Under the pieces are notes generated by a model. The model had not been told where the DNA came from. It was given only the letters and a program-made list of their open reading frames with translations, and did no database searches. Shown here piece by piece: positions 17,381 through 25,234 of a stretch of DNA of 64,000 nt. Position 1 is the first letter of the stretch. Each line of letters begins with the position of its first letter. Made by a program: the position numbers and the translations under genes. This stretch comes from Actinomycetota bacterium (GTDB taxonomy: Bacteria; Actinomycetota; AC-67). The stretch is taken from contig JBAZZY010000003.1 in NCBI GenBank assembly GCA_041658565.1, positions 75,599 through 139,598 on the forward strand, in the 5' to 3' direction.

Positions 17381-17806
17381 ATGCACACGATCAGGCAGGA
17401 GCGAGGGGCATCCGCGGTGGAATTCGCCATCGTGGCCTCCCTGCTGTTCATGCTGCTGTTCGGCACGGTCCAGTTCGGAATGGCGTACAACCGTTCTCAG
17501 GGCCTGCAGGCAGGCGCGCGCGAGGGCGCGCGCCTCGCATCGATCGGAGCTACGTATAGCGAGATCGCGGCGCGCGCGCGCGACGCACAGAGCCTGTTCG
17601 TCCCGACCGATGTGGTTGTCGTGACCACGCCGTCGTCGTCCGGCACTTCCCGTCCATGCGCGGTGGCCGGCGTTGGGGGCCTCGTAACGGTTGAAGCAAA
17701 GGTGCCGGCGAGTGCGAAGTACGCCATCGCGATTCCCTTGTGGGGGAACAGGCCGATTGACTACACGGGATCCGGCACGTTCCGCTGCGAACGAGGGGGG
17801 GCCTGA
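17381..17806 (+). CDS. TadE-like pseudopilin
   Basis: 141 residues with the TadE motif RQERGASAVEFAIVASLLFMLLFG, a single N-terminal membrane helix and the continuation AREGARLASIG. It is expected to be a minor pilin processed like Flp pilins and exposed outside. It starts with ATG just after the hairpin. Its TGA shares a base with the ATG of the next gene (TGATG), so the two are coupled. Confidence 0.9.
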   Translation: MHTIRQERGASAVEFAIVASLLFMLLFGTVQFGMAYNRSQGLQAGAREGARLASIGATYSEIAARARDAQSLFVPTDVVVVTTPSSSGTSRPCAVAGVGGLVTVEAKVPASAKYAIAIPLWGNRPIDYTGSGTFRCERGGA

Positions 17807-18984
17807 TGCGCCGGCTCAGGCAAGAGCGAGGCGTTTCGGCGGTCATCGTCATGGTGAGCATGGTCGCGTTGTTCGGCGCCGCGATGCTGTCCGTCGACGC
17901 GGGCAGCCTCTGGAAGACACGCCGTGCACTGATCACCGACACCGACGCCGCCGCGCTCGCCGCGGCGCGGTATATCGACGCGGGCGGCTCGGAAGGGTGT
18001 TCGGAAGCCGTTGCCGGTGGGTCATCGAGCGGGGCCGGCGCAGAAGCCGGGTACGTTCTTGGGCAAAACGATGCCGGCGCGTCGATGTCGAGATTCGAGG
18101 TTTCGCCTTACGCCGGCACGTGCACAGGGGACGCCGGACATGTGCGCGTCGATGCGACGCTGCCCGTTCCGCTGGCGGTCGCCGGGCTGTTCGGGTTCAA
18201 GGACATCTCCGCGTTCTCCAGTTCTGCCGCGCAGTGGGGTCCGCTGGCCGCGGCGTCCGGGATACGCCCGGTGGCGGTGTGCGACAAGAGCGCTCATTAC
18301 CTGGAGTGGGCGGCGCACTTGGCAGGCAACGATGCAAGGTGGGGCACGGGTCCCGGGCATCCGGGCGGCTCCGGCGGTGTCGTGCACCGGATTGCCTTCG
18401 AACGGGGCAGTTCGGGGTGCGGAGATGCGTCCGGGAACTGGGACTGGCTGGACTTCAACGACAACGCACCTCCGAACGGGAACTCCGCTCTTTCGGACTG
18501 GCTGCGCGACGGGTATCCCGGAGTTGTGTCGTTGGGTGACGCGGCGACCGGATTGCCCCGCGACTGCAATGCCGACCAATCCGGGAACCAGGAATCCTGC
18601 GGCCCGAAGACCGGCGCAGGCGGCGGCAGCTTCGTCGGGTCGTTGCAGTACCTGCGTGACACGCGTACCACGTTTCCGATCGCGGTTTACGACCGCGTCG
18701 TCGACGACCGGGACCCGCGCGGGTGTGCGGCACCGCCCCCGTGGACGGCTTCGGGGAGCAACGCCCGGTTCTGTCCGGTCGCGTTCCTACTCGTACGAAT
18801 CCACGGGTGGAGCAACATCACCGGTCAGCTTCAGGACAACTCCTACATCGATCTGGAGTTCTTGGACGAGTGGTGGGTGGGACAGGTCGGAGCGAATCCT
18901 TCGGAGAGCCGACCGACCGTGCACGGCGTGCAGCTGTGTGGGGGCAACTACGGGGCGACGATCGATCAGCGCTGCGATTTGTAG
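17806..18984 (+). CDS. TadG-like pilus assembly protein
   Basis: 392 residues. The N-terminus has the Tad helix (QERGVSAVIVMVSMVALFGAAML) followed by VDAGSLWKTRRALITDTDAAALAAA, typical of TadG and related Tad-domain proteins. The long remainder is outside the membrane, rich in Gly, Asp and Cys, with several Cys pairs likely to form disulfides. It may anchor the fibre in the cell envelope. The C-terminal region has no family I recognise. Confidence 0.82.
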   Translation: MRRLRQERGVSAVIVMVSMVALFGAAMLSVDAGSLWKTRRALITDTDAAALAAARYIDAGGSEGCSEAVAGGSSSGAGAEAGYVLGQNDAGASMSRFEVSPYAGTCTGDAGHVRVDATLPVPLAVAGLFGFKDISAFSSSAAQWGPLAAASGIRPVAVCDKSAHYLEWAAHLAGNDARWGTGPGHPGGSGGVVHRIAFERGSSGCGDASGNWDWLDFNDNAPPNGNSALSDWLRDGYPGVVSLGDAATGLPRDCNADQSGNQESCGPKTGAGGGSFVGSLQYLRDTRTTFPIAVYDRVVDDRDPRGCAAPPPWTASGSNARFCPVAFLLVRIHGWSNITGQLQDNSYIDLEFLDEWWVGQVGANPSESRPTVHGVQLCGGNYGATIDQRCDL

Positions 18985-19008
18985 CGCGCGCAAGGGGAGG
19001 ACGATTAC

Positions 19009-19767
19009 GTGAAGCAGGTAGCGATGGGGAAACGGATGGGAAGTCTGTTGCTGGCGGTTGTGCTTGCGGCGCTGGCGACGGCGGCGCTCATCTCGTACGT
19101 GCATGCGCTGGAGAACAAGGCGTTCACCGGCGTAGAGACCGTCGAGGTGTTCGTGGCCAAGGACTCGATCCCTGCCGGGATGAGCGCAGACGCCGCAGTG
19201 CAGCGCGCGGCGATTACTACGACGACGGTTCCGCGCAAGGTGGTTGCCGAAGGCGCGATCGCCTCGCTGGACGAGATCCGCGGCAAAGTCGCGGCTGTGA
19301 CGATCGTGCCGGGTGAGCAAATCGTTTCGTCGCGGTTCGTCGAGCTGTCCGCCGTGGGATCCGGACTTGAGATTCCGGCCGGTCGCCAGGCGATGGCCGT
19401 CGAGTTGGCGTTGCCTCCGGGCGTCGGAGGGTACATCCAACCGGGTGCGCGCGTCTCGGTGATTGCGCATCTGTCGGTCACTTCCGGTCGCGGCGCAGAC
19501 GCTCGCGCCCAGTACCTGTTGCAGGACGTCTCGGTACTGGCCGTCGGGCAGAAGGTGGTGTCGGCTGCAAACGAGGGCAGTCGCGGGGCCGCGCGTCAGG
19601 CGAGCGCCGCTCAGGACCGAACGCTGCTCACGCTTGCCGTCACGCCTTCCGAGGCGGAGAAGCTCGCCTTCGCGATCTTCGAAGGCGACGTGTACTTCAC
19701 GCTGTTGCCGCCGGATCAGAAACCGGTTCGCACCTCCGGCCGTAACGGCGCCAGTGTCTTTCGTTGA
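19009..19767 (+). CDS. cpaB: CpaB/RcpC-like Flp pilus assembly protein
   Basis: 252 residues. One N-terminal membrane anchor (about 8-28) is followed by a SAF domain (VFVAKDSIPAGMSADAAV) and an RcpC-type domain with VPGEQIVSSRF and GVGGYIQPGARVSVIAH. In known systems CpaB sits in the periplasm or envelope and supports passage of the pilus. GTG start follows AGGGGAGG. It lies 24 bp after the TadG gene. Confidence 0.9.
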   Translation: MKQVAMGKRMGSLLLAVVLAALATAALISYVHALENKAFTGVETVEVFVAKDSIPAGMSADAAVQRAAITTTTVPRKVVAEGAIASLDEIRGKVAAVTIVPGEQIVSSRFVELSAVGSGLEIPAGRQAMAVELALPPGVGGYIQPGARVSVIAHLSVTSGRGADARAQYLLQDVSVLAVGQKVVSAANEGSRGAARQASAAQDRTLLTLAVTPSEAEKLAFAIFEGDVYFTLLPPDQKPVRTSGRNGASVFR

Positions 19768-19778
19768 GGCGAGGACCC

Positions 19779-20963
19779 ATGATCCTGCTGACTGATTCGG
19801 ATCCGAAGTTTCATGCACGGGTGGCAGAGACTCTTCAACGCCGTGAGGGCGTGCTGACGCTCGACGGTGTATCCGATCTCGAGAAGACGTTGTTCGAGCA
19901 CGCCGGAGATGTGGATGTTGTGTTGCTCGGACCGAGCGTGCCGCCCGCGGAAGCATTGCGTGTTGCCGAACGAGTGCAGCGCACGGCGCCTGAGGTTGGG
20001 GTTCTGTTCATCGCCGACGCGATCGGCTCCGACTTGTTGCAGTCGGCATTGCGCGCCGGAGTTCGCGACATCCTTCCCGTCGAGTTCACCGCCGACCAGC
20101 TTGCCGGGGCCGTGGAGCGGGCCGAAGCGCTGTCGCGACAGATCCGTGATCGTTCGCCGTCGGGCGAGGAGCACGAGGGCGCGGATCACGAGGTCGTCAC
20201 CGTGTTCAGTTCGAAGGGCGGTGTCGGCAAGAGCTTTGTGGCCGCGAATCTCGCGGTTATGCTCGCGCGTCGCACCGGCGAGAGCGTGGCGCTGGTGGAC
20301 CTGGACCTGCAGTTCGGCGACCTCGCCATCATGCTGCAGATGTTTCCGGCCCGCACGATGTACGACGCTGCACAGAATCTCGCACGCCTGGATTCCGGGG
20401 CGCTCAAAGGGTACCTGGCGCCGCACCGGTCCGGCGTGCATCTGCTGGCTGCTCCGTTCGAGCCCGGACTCGCTGAGACGATCTCCGGTGAAGCCGTCCA
20501 GCGAATCCTGCGGATGCTGAAGCAGTCGTTCCGCTACGTGATTATTGATTCGCCGGCAGCATTCACGGAGCACATCGTCGTGGCGCTGGACGAAAGCGAT
20601 CACTGCGTGCTGATCACGAGCCTGGACGTGCCCAGCATCAAGAATCTGAAGTTGGCGCTACAGACGCTCGACTTGCTCGGGTTCAGCCGGGAGCGGATTC
20701 GCCTTGTGCTCAATCGCGCCGACACCGAGGTGGGACTCCGGGTCTCCGAAGTGGAGAAGACGCTCGGAACCAAAGTCGACGTTTCGATCCCATCGGGCCG
20801 CGAGGTCCCACTGTCGATCAACCGCGGGGTTCCCCTGGTGACCGAAGCGGAATACTCGCCGGTCGTCCTGGCGCTGGCGCGGCTGGCCGACGGAATCGGT
20901 GCTCCCGACAAGGAAACCGCGCGCGCGGCGCGCGGCCGATTCTTCAGGAGGAAGGCAGGATGA
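19779..20963 (+). CDS. cpaE: CpaE/TadZ-like pilus localisation ATPase
   Basis: 394 residues. A degenerate receiver-like domain (1-120; DSDPKFHARVAETL, lacking a normal phospho-Asp site) precedes a ParA/MinD-type ATPase with deviant Walker A SSKGGVGKS and LVDLDLQFGD. TadZ/CpaE proteins place the Tad machine at its cellular site. ATG at 19779 follows GAGGA; an in-frame TTG at 19764 overlapping cpaB is less likely. Its stop overlaps cpaF by ATGA. Confidence 0.92.
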   Translation: MILLTDSDPKFHARVAETLQRREGVLTLDGVSDLEKTLFEHAGDVDVVLLGPSVPPAEALRVAERVQRTAPEVGVLFIADAIGSDLLQSALRAGVRDILPVEFTADQLAGAVERAEALSRQIRDRSPSGEEHEGADHEVVTVFSSKGGVGKSFVAANLAVMLARRTGESVALVDLDLQFGDLAIMLQMFPARTMYDAAQNLARLDSGALKGYLAPHRSGVHLLAAPFEPGLAETISGEAVQRILRMLKQSFRYVIIDSPAAFTEHIVVALDESDHCVLITSLDVPSIKNLKLALQTLDLLGFSRERIRLVLNRADTEVGLRVSEVEKTLGTKVDVSIPSGREVPLSINRGVPLVTEAEYSPVVLALARLADGIGAPDKETARAARGRFFRRKAG

Positions 20964-22345
20964 GTCTCTACGAACGTTTGTCCCGCGCGCGCGTCGCTTC
21001 GGAGGGAGTCGACGTGGACGCGCCGTTCACCGAACAGGCCGTTCAGCAGGACGTCGATCCGCTGAGTGACGTGAAGCGCAAGACGCACCAGGCACTCGTT
21101 CAAGCGCTCGGACCCAAGCTATACGACCTGGAGATGACGGCTGCGCAACTGGAACAACGGGTGCGCGCGCAACTCACCGAGGTGCTCGAACAAGAGGACT
21201 CGCCGCTGTCGGCCGCCGACCGCCAGCGTCTGATCGCCGAAACGACCGACGATATCCTCGGTCACGGCCCGATCGAGCCGTTCCTGCGCGACCCGGGTGT
21301 AACCGAGGTCATGGTGAACGGGCCTTCGTCGATCTATATCGAGCGTGACGGGAAGCTGCTTCGGACGACCGCGAGGTTCCTGGACGAAGCGCATCTGCGC
21401 CAGACCATCGACAAGATCGTGGGTCGCGTCGGTCGTCGAATCGACGAGGCGCAGCCGTACGTGGATGCGCGCCTGCCGGACGGATCGCGCGTGAATGCCG
21501 CTATCCCACCGGTTTCGATCGACGGACCGGCGCTGACGATCCGGAAGTTCAGTCGTGAGCCGTACCAGATCGAGGACCTGATCTCGTTCGGGACGCTGTC
21601 GGGCAAAGTGGCACGCTTCCTCGAGGCCTGCGTTGCCGGCCGCATCAACATCTTGGTGTCGGGTGGTACGGGCGCCGGCAAGACGAGCACGCTGAACGTG
21701 TTGTCATCGTTCATCGGTGCCGACGAGCGCATCATCACCATCGAGGACTCGGCCGAGTTGCGGCTTCTGCAGCCGCACATCGTGCGCTTGGAGCACCGCC
21801 CGCCCAACATCGAAGGGCGCGGACAGGTAACGATCCGCGATTTGGTGCGCAACGCATTGCGCATGCGCCCCGACCGCATCGTCGTCGGCGAGGTTCGCGG
21901 CGGCGAAGCCCTGGACATGTTGCAGGCCATGAACACCGGCCACGACGGGTCGATCTCCACCGTGCACGCGAACTCGCCGCGCGACGTCCTCGCGCGCCTG
22001 GAGACAATGTGTCTGATGGCGGGCATGGACCTGCCGGTGCGCGCGATCCGCGAACAGATCGCCAGCGCGGTCCAGTTGGTCGTGCACCAGTCCCGAATGC
22101 GGGACGGCAGTCGCCGCATCACGCATGTGACCGAGATCGCAGGGATGGAAGGCGACGTCATCACGATGCAGGATCTCTACCTGTTCGACTTCGGCATGGG
22201 AGTCGACGACTCGGGACGCTCTCGCGGGCATATCAAGTCGCTCGGCCTGCGTCCGCGATTCATCAACAGGCTCGAGGATGCCGGGATTCGACTTGGTCCG
22301 GAGTTGTTCGAACCCGAAGATCTGGTTCGAGGGAGTGACCGATGA
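20960..22345 (+). CDS. cpaF: CpaF/TadA secretion ATPase
   Basis: 461 residues, a GspE/VirB11-type hexameric ATPase that powers Flp pilus assembly. Visible are the N-terminal domain with VMVNGPSSIYIERDGK, Walker A GGTGAGKTS, an Asp box (TIEDSAELRL), Walker B region RIVVGEVRGGEALDML and the His box DGSISTVHANSPRD. Length is normal. It overlaps both neighbours by 4 bp, so cpaE, cpaF and the tadB fusion are one translational unit. Confidence 0.96.
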   Translation: MSLYERLSRARVASEGVDVDAPFTEQAVQQDVDPLSDVKRKTHQALVQALGPKLYDLEMTAAQLEQRVRAQLTEVLEQEDSPLSAADRQRLIAETTDDILGHGPIEPFLRDPGVTEVMVNGPSSIYIERDGKLLRTTARFLDEAHLRQTIDKIVGRVGRRIDEAQPYVDARLPDGSRVNAAIPPVSIDGPALTIRKFSREPYQIEDLISFGTLSGKVARFLEACVAGRINILVSGGTGAGKTSTLNVLSSFIGADERIITIEDSAELRLLQPHIVRLEHRPPNIEGRGQVTIRDLVRNALRMRPDRIVVGEVRGGEALDMLQAMNTGHDGSISTVHANSPRDVLARLETMCLMAGMDLPVRAIREQIASAVQLVVHQSRMRDGSRRITHVTEIAGMEGDVITMQDLYLFDFGMGVDDSGRSRGHIKSLGLRPRFINRLEDAGIRLGPELFEPEDLVRGSDR

Positions 22346-24288
22346 GCCCGGCGCAGATCGGTATGGCGCGTCGAACGGCGGCGATGCTTATCGTGATGAC
22401 ATTGCTTCGGATGATTGGGGTCGCGCACGCCGTCGGCTCTGTGGACGTCCGTATCCGAGAAGCGGTGCTCGACCCGGGCGGCAACGTGCGCCTCACGGTT
22501 GCGGTCGCCGGAGCTTCGCGGGACTTGGCGGCATCCGACTTCGCCGTTACGGAGCAGGGTGTCGCAGTGCCGAACCTGACTGTGACGCCGATGGCCGCCG
22601 CGGCTCAGCCGGTCGCGGTTGCGCTGGCGATGGACGTCAGCGGGAGCACTGCGGGCCGGCCGCTGGCCGATGCGAAGTCCGCTGCGAAAGCTTTCGTCGG
22701 AGGGTTGCCGGCGTATGTGCGTGTCGGACTGGTGACGTTCGGACCCGGCGTGCGCCTGACGGTTCCGTTCACGACCGACCGCGCGCGCGTAGCGCGCGCG
22801 GTCGAGGCGCTGTCGGCATCCGGGGGAACGGCCCTGTACGACGCCGTGAAGCTGGCGGCAACCACGCTCGGGCGGACCCAGGCCCAGCGAAACATCGTCG
22901 TCTTCAGCGACGGCAAGGACACCGCGAGTCGCGTCGATCTGGCGGCGGCGGTTGCGGCGGCGCGTACCGCGCATGCACCGGTGACGACGATCGGACTCGA
23001 AGGCGGCGATCTCGACGCGGCGGCGCTGGGCTCGCTTGCGTCACGTACCGGCGGACGCGCTGTGCGTGTGGGGCAATCGGGAGGCCTAACGTCGGCCTTC
23101 CGCAATGCGGCACGTGACATCGCTTCGCAGTACGTGCTGAACTACGGCGGCGTCGAAGGGCCGGCCGACCTTGCAATCGTGGTGACGGTGGCGATGGACG
23201 GCGCGCGCGCCTCGGATCGCATGACCGCGCTGAACCCGCGAACCGCCGGGCGCGCGCCCGGGCCGCGCGCATACGCGATTCCGGGACCGCCACTGATTCC
23301 GGCGCTTGCTTCGTCGACCGGGCGAACGATCGGAATGTGGGCCGCATTCGTCGCGTTGCTTTTGTTCTTCGGACTTCTGCTCGCTCGGCCTCGGCGGACC
23401 GAGGTCGAGGCATTTCTGCTTCGGGGTCTGCGCGTGTACACCCGGTCGGCCGGCCGGACCGCGCGCGCAAATGGAAAGGGCGAAACCGGGGCGTTTGCGC
23501 GTGCCGCGGCCGGGGTGCTGCGGCGCCTGCCCAAGTCGTCGCGGCGCGAAGAGAAGGTGCAGGCCCAGATCGACCGCGCAGGATGGCCGTTTCGCGCCTC
23601 GGAGTTCCTCGCGATCAGGGCTGCGGCGTCCGTCGCGGGCGGGGTCCTCGGGTTCGGGCTATTCGGTCGGTGGTGGCTGGGGCTTCTGCTCGCGGCCGTT
23701 GGTCCGTGGATTCCGAAGATGCTCCTGACGCGTCGTATTGCCTCCCGGCAGGCGGCGGTACTTGGGCAACTTCCCGACACGCTGCAACTGCTTGCCGGGT
23801 CGCTACAGGCTGGGTACGGCTTCATGCAGGCAATCGACACATTGGTGAAAGAGTCTCCGGAGCCGACCTCGACCGAGTTCTCGAGGGTCTTGACGGAAAC
23901 CCGACTGGGCATGCCGATCGAAGACGCCCTGAACACGATGGCCGATCGTCTCGGCAGTGAGGACTTCCGCTGGGTCGTGCTGGCGATCAACATCCAGCGG
24001 CAGGTGGGCGGAAACCTCGCCGTGTTGCTGCGCACCGTCGCCGAGACGTTACGTGATCGTGAGCGAGTGCGTCGCCAGATCAGCGTGCTCTCGGCGGAAG
24101 GAAAGCTATCCGCGTACATCCTGGGCACGCTTCCGTTTGGGATCGCCGGGTATATCGCGGTGGTCAATCCGAGCTTTCTCGCAACGATGACCGATGAACC
24201 GATGGGGCGCGCGATGATCGGCGGCGCACTGGTGATGCTGGGGCTCGGCATCGTGTGGATGCGCAAGATCATCAGGATCGAGGTGTAG
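22342..24288 (+). CDS. tadB: Fusion of an exported vWA domain with TadB
   Basis: 648 residues in two halves. An N-terminal signal-like helix (about 13-30, ending AHA) leads to a small beta domain and a von Willebrand A domain (about 88-265). The metal site is complete: DVSGS at 98-102, Thr in SGGT (163) and FSDGKD around 190. A transmembrane helix (about 329-348) then leads to a T2SSF/TadB domain (LPDTLQLLAGSLQAGYGF at ~477, then GGNLAVLLRTVAETLRDR) with two C-terminal membrane helices. Ordinary TadB is ~300 residues and has no vWA. The arrangement places a metal-dependent adhesion domain outside and the platform domain inside. ATG overlaps the cpaF stop (ATGA). Confidence 0.9.
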   Translation: MSPAQIGMARRTAAMLIVMTLLRMIGVAHAVGSVDVRIREAVLDPGGNVRLTVAVAGASRDLAASDFAVTEQGVAVPNLTVTPMAAAAQPVAVALAMDVSGSTAGRPLADAKSAAKAFVGGLPAYVRVGLVTFGPGVRLTVPFTTDRARVARAVEALSASGGTALYDAVKLAATTLGRTQAQRNIVVFSDGKDTASRVDLAAAVAAARTAHAPVTTIGLEGGDLDAAALGSLASRTGGRAVRVGQSGGLTSAFRNAARDIASQYVLNYGGVEGPADLAIVVTVAMDGARASDRMTALNPRTAGRAPGPRAYAIPGPPLIPALASSTGRTIGMWAAFVALLLFFGLLLARPRRTEVEAFLLRGLRVYTRSAGRTARANGKGETGAFARAAAGVLRRLPKSSRREEKVQAQIDRAGWPFRASEFLAIRAAASVAGGVLGFGLFGRWWLGLLLAAVGPWIPKMLLTRRIASRQAAVLGQLPDTLQLLAGSLQAGYGFMQAIDTLVKESPEPTSTEFSRVLTETRLGMPIEDALNTMADRLGSEDFRWVVLAINIQRQVGGNLAVLLRTVAETLRDRERVRRQISVLSAEGKLSAYILGTLPFGIAGYIAVVNPSFLATMTDEPMGRAMIGGALVMLGLGIVWMRKIIRIEV

Positions 24289-24292
24289 CACG

Positions 24293-25225
24293 ATGGAGAC
24301 GAGCGTTCTTGCGGTGATGTTGTTCTTCGGTGCAGCGGTGCTGGCGTTCTCCAGCGTTCAGGGCTTTGTGCTCGAACGTCACGAGTCCTTCCGCATGATG
24401 CGTCGGCTGAAGGCGGTTGAGTTGCGAGCCGGCGATGTTCGTCACCGCGAACTCGCTCGTCCGTTCGCCGAACGCGTGGTTGCTCCACTGCTGAAACGGC
24501 TGGGCGCAATCGGACGGAAGTTCACTCCCGCGAGCGTTGTGGAGCGACTTACGCAGGAACTCGCGTCCGCCGGGAGCCCGGGAACATGGGACGCCGAGCG
24601 CGTGCTCGCGTTCAAGGTACTCGGGGCTGCAACCGGCGTCGTGGGCGCAGTCGCGCTGGTGCCGTTGGCGGGGCTTCCCGCGGTCCGAGGTGTAATCCTG
24701 GCGGCAGTCGGCGCGCTGCTTGGTTACTACGCTCCCGAGTGGGTCGTGCGTTCGAAGGCTCGTCGCCGCCAGGGAGCGATCCGGCGCGCGCTGCCGGACG
24801 CGTTGGACCTGTTGTCGATCACTGTGGAAGCCGGCCTTGGGTTCGACGCGGCGGTCGCGCGCGTCGCGCGTCAAGGCGGCGGTCCGCTGGGCGAGGAGCT
24901 TCATCGCATGCTGCAGGAGATGCAGATCGGCAAAGCGCGCTCCGAGGCGCTGCGGGATCTGGCCGATCGCAGCACGCTGCCGGAATTGAAATCCTTCGTG
25001 CTCGCGATGGTGCAAGCCGACGTGTTCGGGATCTCGATCGGCAAGGTTCTGCACGTTCAGGCGCAGGAATTACGGCTGCGCCGGAGGCAACGCGCTGAGG
25101 AAAAGGCACAGAAGATCCCCGTGAAGATCGTCTTCCCCTTGATTACATGCGTGTTTCCCGCGCTGTTCGTCGTGATCCTGGGTCCGGCGATCATCACGAT
25201 CTCTCACAGCTTTCTCGGGCGGTAG
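24293..25225 (+). CDS. tadC: TadC-like inner-membrane platform protein
   Basis: 310 residues with one T2SSF domain (RALPDALDLLSITVEAGLGFDAA at about 160, then LADRSTLPELKSFVLAMVQAD) and hydrophobic helices at the N-terminus, at about 105-150 and at the C-terminus. TadC forms the inner-membrane platform with TadB and is driven by CpaF. It starts 4 nt after the tadB fusion stop with GAGGTG upstream. Confidence 0.93.
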   Translation: METSVLAVMLFFGAAVLAFSSVQGFVLERHESFRMMRRLKAVELRAGDVRHRELARPFAERVVAPLLKRLGAIGRKFTPASVVERLTQELASAGSPGTWDAERVLAFKVLGAATGVVGAVALVPLAGLPAVRGVILAAVGALLGYYAPEWVVRSKARRRQGAIRRALPDALDLLSITVEAGLGFDAAVARVARQGGGPLGEELHRMLQEMQIGKARSEALRDLADRSTLPELKSFVLAMVQADVFGISIGKVLHVQAQELRLRRRQRAEEKAQKIPVKIVFPLITCVFPALFVVILGPAIITISHSFLGR

Positions 25226-25234
25226 GGGATGGGC

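Noticed and set aside
23142..24509. 455-codon open frame on the minus strand opposite tadB
   Set aside because: It is opposite a gene with unmistakable vWA and TadB motifs. Its product is Ser/Arg/Pro-rich low-complexity, typical of an antisense frame in GC-rich DNA.
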